From contig PLYH01000001.1 in assembly GCA_003153355.1 (NCBI GenBank), positions 314,955-378,954 of the forward strand: a DNA stretch of 64,000 nucleotides, in the 5' to 3' direction. Positions within the stretch are counted from its first letter, which is position 1. Each line of letters opens with the position of its first letter. The notes under the pieces were generated by a model. It was not told where the DNA came from. It saw nothing but the letters and a program-made list of their open reading frames with translations, and did not search any database. This DNA comes from Candidatus Peregrinibacteria bacterium. GTDB taxonomy: Bacteria; Patescibacteriota; Gracilibacteria; UBA1369. Below, one piece after another: positions 46,279 through 55,113 of this stretch. Position numbers and translations under genes: made by a program.

Positions 46279-46401
46279 GTGTGTTCAAAAAACGACTATT
46301 GCTAGACAAAAATCAAAAAGCAAAGCAAAGCAAGCCGTATGATTTATACGGCGAGCTGCTTTTTGATTTTTAACGACGCAAGAGGCGGTTTTTCAACACA
46401 C
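46279..46401. repeat. Nested inverted repeat
   Basis: Outer arms 46279-46294 and 46386-46401 match with two mismatches in 16. Inside lies the stronger hairpin described as the terminator. The whole behaves as one cruciform-capable 123-bp block. Confidence 0.6.
46308..46371 (-). terminator. Terminator of the SLH/propeller gene
   Basis: AAAAATCAAAAAGCA (46308-46322) pairs perfectly with TGCTTTTTGATTTTT (46357-46371); an inner stem GCCGTAT/ATACGGC (46334-46352) caps it. The T-rich arm suits either strand; the nearest gene end is the minus-strand stop at 46403. Confidence 0.65.
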
Positions 46402-46402
46402 G

Positions 46403-49336
46403 CTACAGCGGCTGAGCGTAATAGACAGGCTGCGGGCTTGCTGCCAGCTGAATCATATTCACGTCGCTCACGTCGGAAAGCAGATTTGCTTTCACAACGG
46501 CTTGGGAAACGGAATACAGATCCTCGCCGATGTACATCAGGCGCTGGATGGTTTTGTCGTAATTCGTATAGCCGTTCGTGGTCAAAGCGGTCTGGTCATC
46601 GGTGCTGTAATGAGTGATTTTTCCTTTGAGTGTGAAGCCTTTCGTTAAATCAATGTTATACACATACGCGCCGTCAAAAACCGGCTGAGCATATGGCTGC
46701 TGAGCGTTCACGCAGCTGTTCGCTCCGTCGCAATCAGCGCTGCAGACTTTGATGCCGTTACTGGTCGTACATGAACTAGGTACGCAAACCTGCTGACATG
46801 AAGTCGGACAAGTTGAGTAGGTCTTGCTGCTGCAAACATCCGTGGCCTGAGGGAATTGATAAACGGTGATCGGGAATGCCAACAAACCCTTATCGTGATC
46901 AAAAAGCAAAGCTTTATGATCAGTCAGGACCGGGCTGGTCGTTCCCTGATCGCCGATGATTTGCGTAAACATCTCCTTAGGATTGGAGAGGTCGGTGACA
47001 TCAAACAGACTGACCTTGAAACCCTTCATTGCGTCATAGGTTAAGAAGCCTGGTTCAGAAGAATCCTGCGGTAAAACTTTGGTTGGGTCCACATCATGGC
47101 CGAAACCTAAAATATGCGTTGAATCATAAGCCTGCAGATAATCGCTGTAGCCAGGAAGCTTCAACTGACCGGCGATTTTTGGACTGCTCGGATTACTCAA
47201 ATCCAGAACGAAGAACGGATCAACGCGCAGGAACGTAACCATGTAAGCTCTATCGCCCATAAAGCGCACGGAATAAATTTTTTCACCCGGAGCAATGTTC
47301 TCGATCTTCCCGGTAACGTTCATGTTCATATCCAGAACATAGACATTATTGTTGATTTCCGAACCCGGAACATACTCATTTTTTGTTGTGGCTATGCGGA
47401 AATAACCGTTCGATTCATCCATACTGAACTGGTTCAAAATCTGGCCCGGAACTGTACCGTAATTTTTATATTCGATCGTGCCGTTGCCCAAAGCAAAACG
47501 GTACACCGAAGTGTCGTAGTCGCCGTAAGGACGGTAGAAACCTCCGCCCCAGTTGTTGCCGGCAACATAAAGATTATCCGACGAAGCATAAATGTTATCC
47601 GAAGTTCCTACGATGACGCTTCTGGAAACATCTTTCGTCAGATCGCTCAACGGAACCGCTGCTGTGATCAAATAGTTAAAATTATTTTCTTTCGGCAAAA
47701 TTCGGATTTGCGAACATGGAGCAACCGGTTCGTTCACGCCGGTTTTGGTATCCATCATTTCCGGAACGATCGGACTGGAAGATGAAGTATCAGCAGTTGC
47801 CGACCCGGATGTTGATGTCGTCGCTCCAGCAGATGGAGGAGTTGCTGTGCCGGAACCTGAAGCACCCATGGTCGCATTCTCGATCATTGGATAGTAAATC
47901 GGAGAATACGAATAGTTCATAATCATATACAGCGTGCTGCCGACTTTGCGTGAAGTGTTGTATGAACCGTCAAACTCAACCGAACGGGTAACTGAAGGTT
48001 TAGTTCTGTCCGTAATATCGATGACGTAAACCTTGGTGCGGGTTTGATTGTAGTAATATGGAGGATAAATCATCGGCATTGCACCGGGAGCCGCCGGAGC
48101 CATAACGCCAGCAGTTGTCTGCTGAGTCACCTGCATAGTAGACGCGGAACCGGAACCTGCTGAATCCAACGGAACCGGATATGGAGGCGGATAAGGCTGT
48201 TTGTAATCAGAGCCGATCACGGTCAGCTGATTTCCATCCACATACATTTCCGATGGAGTGAATGTTTCATTCTGATCACCCAAGGTGAAGCTGACGAGCT
48301 CTTTCAAATTCGCGGCAGGGTAAGCTTCAACGATGCGGAGTTCATTGCCTTTAATAATGTAAATATATTTGCCGTCATTTTTAACGACGTCACCTTCATC
48401 AACGCCGGTCACCTGCACGTTGGTCGTAGAAAAATCCGTAGCAGCACCTGCGGAAGTGGCTGGAGCCATTGAAGTTGCTCCTGAAGGAGCAGCCATCGAA
48501 TGATCGGCAGCCGGAGCACCGGTGGTCTGAAGCATAGTATTTGCAGCAGGCGTTGGAGCCATCATCGGTTCCATGATCGGACCTCTTCCATAACCGACGC
48601 CTTCGCCGGTGATGACGTTATAAGCATTCTGTTCATCAAAACGTTTCTGCAAATCAGCGCAGGAGTTCACGGTCACAAAATTATCGCCCACGATTTCGTC
48701 ATACGTTCTGGTGGCTTTGGAAGTGACGTTATCTTTCAAACGGTAAACCATTTCCGCCATCGCGTCGCGCTTGACGTTCTCATCAAAAAATCCAACGGAC
48801 AAAGGAATGTCCGATTTATTTTGCAGCGCGGTGACATAAGGCTTGAACCACTGATCGCCGGTCGCCGCTGCGCCGACATTAATATTATAAGCCTTGGTCA
48901 TAATTTTGGCGGCTTCCGAAAAATTGATAGTGCTGCCCGGTTTAAAAGATCCGTCGGCATAACCTGAAACAATCCCTTTTGCTTTGGCATCACAGATATA
49001 AGGAGCGAACCATTGCGTGTTCACATCAGAAAAACAATTTTTTCCCTGTGGGTTTGAATTGATCGAACCGTCAACGATTTTCAAAAATTCCGCGCGGTTC
49101 ATGTCGTTGGACGGATGATAGCTGCCGTCAGGATAGCCCTGAATCACACCCTGGCTTTTTAAATATTGAATTGCATCCGCATTGACGTAACCGGAAGCAA
49201 CATCAGGAAAAGGCGCTCCCGTTTGCGCGGTGGAGCCGGACGATGTTGTCGCCGTCTGGGCAAATGCAGTCGGGAAAATGCCCGTTAAAATAATCGCAAG
49301 CAGTACTGCCGACTGCTTCCTGGAAACGTTCCTCAT
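46403..49336 (-). CDS. SLH-domain protein with beta-propeller
   Basis: 977 residues from the ATG at 49336 (MRNVSRKQSAVLLAII); signal peptide ending near TAFAQ. Three SLH repeats (about residues 40-230) with typical VIQGYPDGSYHPSNDMNRAEF and GIVSGYADGSFKPGSTINF anchor it to cell-wall polymer. From about residue 330 comes a secreted beta-propeller domain starting QVTGVDEGDVVKNDGKYIYI. Two linkers are Ala/Thr/Ser/Pro-rich, and a C-terminal loop is Cys-rich (VCSSKTYSTCPTSCQQVC). An exposed S-layer protein of unknown ligand. Confidence 0.85.
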   Translation of the reverse strand: MRNVSRKQSAVLLAIILTGIFPTAFAQTATTSSGSTAQTGAPFPDVASGYVNADAIQYLKSQGVIQGYPDGSYHPSNDMNRAEFLKIVDGSINSNPQGKNCFSDVNTQWFAPYICDAKAKGIVSGYADGSFKPGSTINFSEAAKIMTKAYNINVGAAATGDQWFKPYVTALQNKSDIPLSVGFFDENVKRDAMAEMVYRLKDNVTSKATRTYDEIVGDNFVTVNSCADLQKRFDEQNAYNVITGEGVGYGRGPIMEPMMAPTPAANTMLQTTGAPAADHSMAAPSGATSMAPATSAGAATDFSTTNVQVTGVDEGDVVKNDGKYIYIIKGNELRIVEAYPAANLKELVSFTLGDQNETFTPSEMYVDGNQLTVIGSDYKQPYPPPYPVPLDSAGSGSASTMQVTQQTTAGVMAPAAPGAMPMIYPPYYYNQTRTKVYVIDITDRTKPSVTRSVEFDGSYNTSRKVGSTLYMIMNYSYSPIYYPMIENATMGASGSGTATPPSAGATTSTSGSATADTSSSSPIVPEMMDTKTGVNEPVAPCSQIRILPKENNFNYLITAAVPLSDLTKDVSRSVIVGTSDNIYASSDNLYVAGNNWGGGFYRPYGDYDTSVYRFALGNGTIEYKNYGTVPGQILNQFSMDESNGYFRIATTKNEYVPGSEINNNVYVLDMNMNVTGKIENIAPGEKIYSVRFMGDRAYMVTFLRVDPFFVLDLSNPSSPKIAGQLKLPGYSDYLQAYDSTHILGFGHDVDPTKVLPQDSSEPGFLTYDAMKGFKVSLFDVTDLSNPKEMFTQIIGDQGTTSPVLTDHKALLFDHDKGLLAFPITVYQFPQATDVCSSKTYSTCPTSCQQVCVPSSCTTSNGIKVCSADCDGANSCVNAQQPYAQPVFDGAYVYNIDLTKGFTLKGKITHYSTDDQTALTTNGYTNYDKTIQRLMYIGEDLYSVSQAVVKANLLSDVSDVNMIQLAASPQPVYYAQPL

Positions 49337-49492
49337 AAGCTTTTGGGTAAGAATTAAAAAACCTGTCCATGAGCTATAACGTATTGTCTTACAAAAATTA
49401 CACAAAAGCCAATTTTTGGTTTGTACAGACGGAAAAATATTTTTTAATTCCATCCGCACAGGTGTGCACATCAATGGAAGAGTCCAAAAGCC

Positions 49493-49521
49493 TTGCTTCG
49501 CGAAAAGCAAGCCGTTATAGT
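49493..49521 (+). promoter_or_regulatory. carA promoter
   Basis: TTGCTT (49493-49498), 17-base spacer, TATAGT (49516-49521), 22 bases before the ATG. The -35 sits in a small hairpin, CTTGCTT/AAGCAAG. Confidence 0.5.
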
Positions 49522-49543
49522 GTCCGGGAACTCATCACGTTTC

Positions 49544-50611
49544 ATGAAAAAAGGCAGACTCGTCCTCAAGGACGGTACCAGCTATGAAGGCTACATCTTT
49601 GGTGCGGAAAAAAGCACCGCGGGTGAAGTCGTTTTCTCAACGGGCATGGTGGGTTATGCGGAAAGCCTGACCGATCCTTCATTCCAGGGTCAGCTTTTGA
49701 CGTTCACTTATCCGCTTATCGGCAACTACGGCGTGCCATCGGAAAAATTCGACAAATATAAGATCAGTAAAGTATTTGAAAGCAGCCGCATCCACGCCAA
49801 GGGCCTGGTTGTCGGCGAATATTCCACGAACTACAACCATTGGGACGCGGCTAAAAGCTTAAGCCAGTGGCTCAAAGAAGAAGGCGTCACGGGCATCACG
49901 GGCATCGACACCCGCGCGCTCACGCAGCTGCTGCGCGACAAAGGTTCGCAGCTCGGCAAAATCGTGGTGGAAGATAAAGATGTACCCGAATATAATCCGA
50001 ACACTTATAATATCGTTGAAGAGGTCAGCCTCAAAAAACCAAAAATCTACAAAGCAGGTCCAAAAAGAATTATCATGATCGACTGCGGCGTAAAAAATAA
50101 CACGATCCGCCATTTTCTGAACCGCAACATTACGGTCATCCGCGTGCCCTGGGATTACGATTACTACGCTGCCAAAGAAAAATTCCACGGCGTGTTCATT
50201 TCCAACGGCCCGGGCAATCCGGAAATGTGCGAAAAAACCATCAACCTGATTAAAAAAGGTTTTGAAAAAAAGATTCCGACCTTTGGAATTTGCTTGGGCA
50301 ATCAATTAATGGGCCTGGCCGCCGGCGCGAAAACCTACAAACTCCGCTACGGCAACCGCGGCCAAAACCAGCCTTGCGTAGACCTTGATACCGACCGCTG
50401 CTACATGACTTCTCAAAATCACGGCTTTTCCATCAACCCAAAAACATTGCCCAAAGACTGGAAGGTCTGGTTTGAAAACGCCAACGACAAAACCGTTGAA
50501 GGGATCAGACACACCAAGCTCCCCTTCTTTTCGGTACAGTTCCATCCTGAAGCGGCACCGGGCCCGATGGACACGGAATATCTTTTCGACAAATTTATAA
50601 AACTTCTTTAA
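49544..50611 (+). CDS. carA: Carbamoyl-phosphate synthase small subunit
   Basis: Glutaminase subunit supplying ammonia for carbamoyl phosphate. 355 residues from the ATG at 49544 (MKKGRLVLKDGTSYEG). N-terminal CPSase domain (STGMVGYAESLTDPSFQGQ), then class I amidotransferase with the nucleophile in FGICLGNQLM and the His of VQFHPEAAPG. The large subunit carB is not in the window. Together with the pyr genes it gives almost the whole UMP pathway. Confidence 0.96.
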   Translation: MKKGRLVLKDGTSYEGYIFGAEKSTAGEVVFSTGMVGYAESLTDPSFQGQLLTFTYPLIGNYGVPSEKFDKYKISKVFESSRIHAKGLVVGEYSTNYNHWDAAKSLSQWLKEEGVTGITGIDTRALTQLLRDKGSQLGKIVVEDKDVPEYNPNTYNIVEEVSLKKPKIYKAGPKRIIMIDCGVKNNTIRHFLNRNITVIRVPWDYDYYAAKEKFHGVFISNGPGNPEMCEKTINLIKKGFEKKIPTFGICLGNQLMGLAAGAKTYKLRYGNRGQNQPCVDLDTDRCYMTSQNHGFSINPKTLPKDWKVWFENANDKTVEGIRHTKLPFFSVQFHPEAAPGPMDTEYLFDKFIKLL

Positions 50612-50628
50612 TCCCTTACCTCAAAGTC

Positions 50629-53127
50629 ATGAAAAAAATTCCTCATAAATTAATTGCGGGCGCGAGCATCCTCGCAAGCGCACTTACATTCAGCGGCGCA
50701 GCTTTTACGCATCTGGCAATCGCCCAGAGCGTACCGACGAATGTTGAATTGGCCCAACTCATTCCTTCCGACGTTGACCAGTTTGTTGAACTCAACACTG
50801 CGGCCGCCAATCCGTTCAGCGGCATGATGGACTCCTGGATGAGCACCTTCATGAGCGGCAGCACGATGAGCGATGCAAGCACGCAGAGCATGAAAGACAT
50901 CCTCACCGCAGAACTCAAAAGCAACAAAATCAGCTTCGCGAGCAAAAACGTCATGACCACGCAGGACGGCTACAGCTATCCAATGCCGCAAACCTACATG
51001 TCCATCCACATGACTGCCGATGATTATGCCAAACTCATCACGCTCCTTCCGAGCGACGCGACCAAAGAAACTATTGATGGCATGATTATCTACGGCCCGA
51101 CTTCAAACTCATACTTCACCATGGTCGGCAACCTCGTCGTCAGCGTCAGCACGCACGACCGCATGACCGCGCTCCTGGATATGTACACCAAACCAAGCTC
51201 AACCAATGTTTCTCTCGCTCAAAGCGCGGGCTTTATGGCTGTCACGCAAAAAAACCTGGCCAACAGTTTCCTGAATATGTACATCAATCCGAACGGATAC
51301 ACGAGTATGTTTGACGGCACAGCTGCTCCGGCTGATCTGCCTACAGCTCTCGGCGGCCTGATGTCTGCTGAAAAAAATATCATGGGCGCTTTGACAGCCG
51401 AAGGCATCAGCGTTGCTCAAACAAGCACCGGATTTAACTTCAGCGTCCTGGTAAAAGGCGATGCTGCAAAACTCACCCAGCTCAATTTAAATTTCGACCG
51501 CTACAATTTTGTTCCTGAACTCTACAAATACATCAACAGCAACAACGTCATCATGTTCAGCGAAGAAAACAACCTCGAACAAAAAATCAAAGACATGATG
51601 CAACTTTTTGCAAGCGACAGCACATCAACCGCAGATTTCACCACCTGGAAAAACGAACTGCGCTCAAACGGCAACGTTGATTTTGACAACGACCTTCTTC
51701 CCCTCTTCACCGAAAAATATGCGGTGGCCATCCACCAGACTTCACAGATCTATCCAGCTGTTACGTTCGTCTTCGACGTCAGAAGCATGAGAGACAAAGC
51801 CTCAAGCGTGCTCACCAACCTGGTTCTGTATGCAGACAAATCTTTCATGCAGATGGAAAAAGACCAAGGCGTGAATTTCTACAACCGCACCACCGCAATG
51901 TTCAACGGCACCACCTATTATGAAATGAGTTTTGATCCGACCAAAACTGCAGGCGCTGACCCTTCATTCAAAAATCTTTCAAGCGACAAAGTCGTCATCA
52001 AACTTCACGCAGCGGTAACGAACGAAGGATTCCTCGTCATCACCACCGCGCCGAATGTGAGCGACGTCTTCACCGTTGACGGCAAAGGAATGATGAACAA
52101 CAGCGACTTCAGCGCAGCCTTCACCAACCCGGGCGAAACCACCGCCGGCGTTGCCTTCATGAGTTTTGACACCATCAAAACCTACGCGGACATGCTCATG
52201 ACCACCTTCAACGCTCCTGCAGAAGCACAAAGTTTTGTGGACGGTCTGCTGAACCCATGGCACAACATCTACACCAAAGCGTACGGCACCCCGGACAGCA
52301 CATGGGCAACAGGTTCCGTAAAAGTGGACACTGCCGGATTCGCAGCCTACGGCGATCTCTTCAACAAATATATGAACATGGCGGATAACTCCATGATGAC
52401 CCCGCCCGTAATGACCAAACCACAGGGCCCAACAAAAACATTCTGCGATGTCCACGACAGCGACTGGTACGCACAATATGTGAACGACCTCTCAAATCAG
52501 AACATCGTCAGCGGTTACAACGACGGCTGCTTTAAACCAAACAACCAGATCACCCGCGCCGAATTCATCAAGATGGTTTTGCAGGCTCAGGGCATCGGCA
52601 GCGTCGGAACATCAACATCAGGAAACATGACGACAAAATTCAAGGATGTCTCCACTTCCGGCAGCGAATGGTACGACAACTATGTTTACCAGGCCGTAAA
52701 CGAAAAAATCGCCTCCGGCTACAGCGACGGAACCTTCAGACCAAACGCTCCAATTACCCGCGCCGAAGCAGTCCAGATTCTCTACAACATGAGTGACGAT
52801 CTTAAATCCGTATCCCCTGTCGGAAACTTCTCGCAATTCAACGACGTTCACAACAACGACTGGTTCACGCTCGCAGTTCACGCGGCATTCGTCAAAGGCC
52901 TGATCCAGGGCACCAACGATACAACCTTTGCTCCGAACATGGACCTGACCCGCGCAGAAGCTTCAAAAATCATTTCCGTTTTCATGAGTAACACGAGCAG
53001 CGGAGGTCTTCAATATCCAATGGCTCCGACAGTTCCTCCAGCAAACCCACAACCAGGAATGATGATGAGACCAATGGGCTACACCCAACAAGACACACAG
53101 CAAACCACCGGCCCGAACATTTATTAA
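50629..53127 (+). CDS. SLH-domain protein, DUF3352-like
   Basis: 832 residues starting 17 bases after carA. Signal peptide (MKKIPHKLIAGASILASALT, ending near IAQS). Residues 40-590 resemble DUF3352, with ELAQLIPSDVDQFVELN and repeated long alpha/beta stretches. Three SLH repeats follow (about 605-790), for example NIVSGYNDGCFKPNNQITRA and IASGYSDGTFRPNAPITRA. The last 30 residues are Pro/Met/Gln-rich. Cell-surface protein; function unknown. Its position after carA has no obvious reason. Confidence 0.8.
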   Translation: MKKIPHKLIAGASILASALTFSGAAFTHLAIAQSVPTNVELAQLIPSDVDQFVELNTAAANPFSGMMDSWMSTFMSGSTMSDASTQSMKDILTAELKSNKISFASKNVMTTQDGYSYPMPQTYMSIHMTADDYAKLITLLPSDATKETIDGMIIYGPTSNSYFTMVGNLVVSVSTHDRMTALLDMYTKPSSTNVSLAQSAGFMAVTQKNLANSFLNMYINPNGYTSMFDGTAAPADLPTALGGLMSAEKNIMGALTAEGISVAQTSTGFNFSVLVKGDAAKLTQLNLNFDRYNFVPELYKYINSNNVIMFSEENNLEQKIKDMMQLFASDSTSTADFTTWKNELRSNGNVDFDNDLLPLFTEKYAVAIHQTSQIYPAVTFVFDVRSMRDKASSVLTNLVLYADKSFMQMEKDQGVNFYNRTTAMFNGTTYYEMSFDPTKTAGADPSFKNLSSDKVVIKLHAAVTNEGFLVITTAPNVSDVFTVDGKGMMNNSDFSAAFTNPGETTAGVAFMSFDTIKTYADMLMTTFNAPAEAQSFVDGLLNPWHNIYTKAYGTPDSTWATGSVKVDTAGFAAYGDLFNKYMNMADNSMMTPPVMTKPQGPTKTFCDVHDSDWYAQYVNDLSNQNIVSGYNDGCFKPNNQITRAEFIKMVLQAQGIGSVGTSTSGNMTTKFKDVSTSGSEWYDNYVYQAVNEKIASGYSDGTFRPNAPITRAEAVQILYNMSDDLKSVSPVGNFSQFNDVHNNDWFTLAVHAAFVKGLIQGTNDTTFAPNMDLTRAEASKIISVFMSNTSSGGLQYPMAPTVPPANPQPGMMMRPMGYTQQDTQQTTGPNIY

Positions 53128-53141
53128 GACAAATAAAAGAA

Positions 53142-53167
53142 AACCCCGCCAAGTGAATGGCGGGGTT
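53142..53167 (+). terminator. Terminator after the DUF3352-SLH gene
   Basis: AACCCCGCCA (53142-53151), 6-base loop, TGGCGGGGTT (53158-53167): a perfect 10-bp stem 15 bases after the stop; the T run is short. Confidence 0.7.
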
Positions 53168-53239
53168 AAATTCCGATCCTTATGAGTGTTCAGGGAAGAA
53201 AATATATGAACGCTCAAGGTTTGATGTTTATTTTGGAAT

Positions 53240-53267
53240 TTGTTTTGAGGCTGATTGACCCTATATA
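53240..53267 (+). promoter_or_regulatory. Possible promoter of the RNA candidate
   Basis: TTGTTT (53240-53245), 16-base spacer, TATATA (53262-53267); transcription would begin near 53273. Confidence 0.4.
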
Positions 53268-53269
53268 TG

Positions 53270-53531
53270 CTGGGCTTTGGCTTATTTTTCCAGTGGGGCC
53301 AGCCACCGTCCGTGGGTGTGCTCTTAGACTTCCGAAGAAGTAACGAAGTGCACCGGACAATTGGGAGTGGTGAATGCGAGAATCATTCGCGAGCACCATC
53401 ACCGAGCATATACAGCCTGTAAAGGCAGAGAGAAGGTGAAAAGTTCTAGGGCGTCGGCTCTCCCCTTAGTATGTGGAGGCCGACCAGTTCACCGTCTCAT
53501 CAATCTCTGCAGATGTTTTATTTTGTTTTTG
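53270..53531 (+). ncRNA. Structured non-coding RNA candidate
   Basis: About 260 nt that fold into a consistent set of helices. GGC+TGGC/GCCA+GCC (53273-53304). GTCC/GGAC (53308-53311, 53355-53358) enclosing GGTGTGC/GTGCACC and the tetraloop hairpin ACTTC-CGAA-GAAGT (53328-53341). GGTG/CACC with GAATG/CATTC (53369-53397). GCCT-GTAA-AGGC (53415-53426), a GNRA loop. GCAGAGA/TCTCTGC (53425-53431, 53504-53510) enclosing GGTGAA/TTCACC and the 10-bp GTCGGC-CTCC/GGAG-GCCGAC stem (53453-53484). A T-rich tract follows (53516-53531). More GC-rich than the island beside it. I could not match RNase P, tmRNA, SRP or 6S RNA. Confidence 0.65.
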
Positions 53532-53721
53532 TTTGTACCGAGATTGTAAAGGAACCATTTGTTTTTGTTTTTTTGAAACTTCAGGTGAGGAGAATGTTTT
53601 TCCAAATCCGAGGTTTCAAAGTATCATATCAAAAAAACCCACAAACGCAAATTTTACCCATAGGCAAACCTATAGGATGTTTTCTAATTTAGAAATACAT
53701 CGAATAAATGGCTTATTGATA

Positions 53722-54729
53722 TTACCCATTTAAAATCAGCCTACTCAATTCTATACAATGAAATTTACTATTAACATTCACAGTTGGACCAAGACGCATC
53801 AAATGAACATTAAATTCTTTAATTGAATTAACAACTATTTCTTCATCTAAGATACTCATAGCTTGAGCCGTATCATAAATTTGCATTCTAAATTGATCGG
53901 CGCCGCCTCTAGGATAGAAGAAATTAGGAAAAACATCTAAGCTATCATATTTGTTTATTAATTTTAATAAATCCTTTTCTTTAAACAAAGATTTTTTCAA
54001 TTGAAAAATATACAAATATGTTTTTTCTTTTTTTAAATAAAAGGCAGCCATCACTTCCTGCCAAAAAATATTGAGTCTACATAAAGTAATACCCCTTGTT
54101 CCTGGCAAGCAGCTCAAAGCCCAAAAAACCATTTCAGTTACCTCGGGTTGAATTACACATTTTGAAAAATATTTTTTTAAAAAAGGAAGTATCGTTTTAA
54201 GATGATCATCATACTCAGTTAATTTTATAAAATTTCTGTGATAAAGCCTCTCCTGTTCCGGAGCTACTATTTTTTGCTCATTTAATTTGTATTCCAGATT
54301 GTGAGATAACCAATAATTTATTTTATCTTCAGCAAGCTTTCTATTTTCAGCGACAGCTGCTTCTAAATCATCATGATAGTCTAATAATGGATTCCAGTTA
54401 CCAATTTTATTACGTAGCTTTAGACCGTTTTCTCTAAATTCTGAAATAAGAGAAATTTCTACTGCATCCAAAGTATCTTTATCATAAGCATTACAAGTAA
54501 ATTCTTGTGCATCAGGAATATCAGTATAAATATGCTGACTAAATCGTTTGACGCAATCAATAGATTGCCCAACATAATACTCACCATTTTCTATACGAAA
54601 AACATATATACCACACCTTTCATTTTTCTTATATAAATCGGCAATACTGCTTCTTCCTTTAACTAATTTAAAATCTGCAAACTTGTGTTGAGATAATATT
54701 TTCTTAACTTTTTCGTAATCAGTTTTCAC
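53722..54729 (-). CDS. GIY-YIG nuclease-domain protein
   Basis: 335 residues from a GTG at 54729, five bases after the stop of the upstream gene; an ATG at 54810 would add 27 residues but overlap that gene by 77 bases. A GIY-YIG domain is clear in CGIYVFRIENGEYYVGQS followed by KRFSQHI, with the catalytic Arg in the next helix. The remaining 230 residues are unrecognised. AT-rich with AT-ending codons, unlike the core genes, suggesting acquisition. Possibly a homing or defence-type nuclease; not shown. Confidence 0.7.
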   Translation of the reverse strand: MKTDYEKVKKILSQHKFADFKLVKGRSSIADLYKKNERCGIYVFRIENGEYYVGQSIDCVKRFSQHIYTDIPDAQEFTCNAYDKDTLDAVEISLISEFRENGLKLRNKIGNWNPLLDYHDDLEAAVAENRKLAEDKINYWLSHNLEYKLNEQKIVAPEQERLYHRNFIKLTEYDDHLKTILPFLKKYFSKCVIQPEVTEMVFWALSCLPGTRGITLCRLNIFWQEVMAAFYLKKEKTYLYIFQLKKSLFKEKDLLKLINKYDSLDVFPNFFYPRGGADQFRMQIYDTAQAMSILDEEIVVNSIKEFNVHLMRLGPTVNVNSKFHCIELSRLILNG

Positions 54730-54733
54730 AAAA

Positions 54734-55108
54734 CTATTTATAAAATTTCGCCACCCCGTGATGATGCGAACAAGATCCTTGATGATGAAGGGCAAAACTA
54801 TATGTTCCATCCTTACATAAAGCTGTCGCGCCCTTAGGAATTACCTTTTTTGCGACTAAATAACTGGAAGAAGAAACAACATGGACCGGACTTGAATATG
54901 CTGCGCTTGTAACCGAAGGAGTATATTCCAATCCAAAAACTGAAAGTGCAAAAAAGACAATGACGGCCACACATCCCATAGCCTGCCCGTACTTTCTTTG
55001 TCTCCCCTGTTTTGTTAATGGGATTCCTATTGCCCTTGAAACTCTAGCTTTAGCTGCCGAGATACCAAGTGCCCTCTTCCAAGAAAATGAAAATCCAAAT
55101 TTAGGCAT
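54734..55108 (-). CDS. DUF3761 protein with membrane segment
   Basis: 124 residues. The N-terminus FGFSFSWKRALGISAAKARV followed by GIPLTKQGRQRKYGQAMGC is a basic module that I have seen at the start of several unrelated membrane proteins. A transmembrane helix (VAVIVFFALSVFGLEY) follows. The C-terminus GATALCKDGTYSFALHHQGSCSHHHGVAKFY is the DUF3761 pattern in two parts, with two Cys and a His cluster. Probably anchored with the small domain outside. Function unknown. Confidence 0.7.
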   Translation of the reverse strand: MPKFGFSFSWKRALGISAAKARVSRAIGIPLTKQGRQRKYGQAMGCVAVIVFFALSVFGLEYTPSVTSAAYSSPVHVVSSSSYLVAKKVIPKGATALCKDGTYSFALHHQGSCSHHHGVAKFYK

Positions 55109-55113
55109 ATTAT

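Larger units (their letters stand above)
46090..46402. other. 313-base gap between the propeller gene and pyrB
   Basis: No gene. It holds the pyrB leader repeats (46113-46211), a candidate -10 TATAAA on the minus strand near 46235, and the nested inverted repeat (46279-46401) with the propeller-gene terminator. Confidence 0.7.
53168..53721. other. 554-base gap holding a structured RNA candidate
   Basis: No protein gene is supported. It contains the non-coding RNA candidate (53270-53531) and, after it, an AT-rich stretch with an 8-bp inverted repeat TTTGAAAC/GTTTCAAA (53572-53620) and a small hairpin ATAGG/CCTAT near 53660. Confidence 0.7.

Noticed and set aside
53270-53531. RNase P RNA or tmRNA
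   Set aside because: The conserved RNase P cores and the tRNA-like end and resume-peptide region of tmRNA could not be found on either strand; a computed search is still needed.
53473-53733. Short reading frames in the gap after the DUF3352-SLH gene
   Set aside because: They run through the helices of the RNA candidate or AT-rich sequence and have no protein-like pattern.
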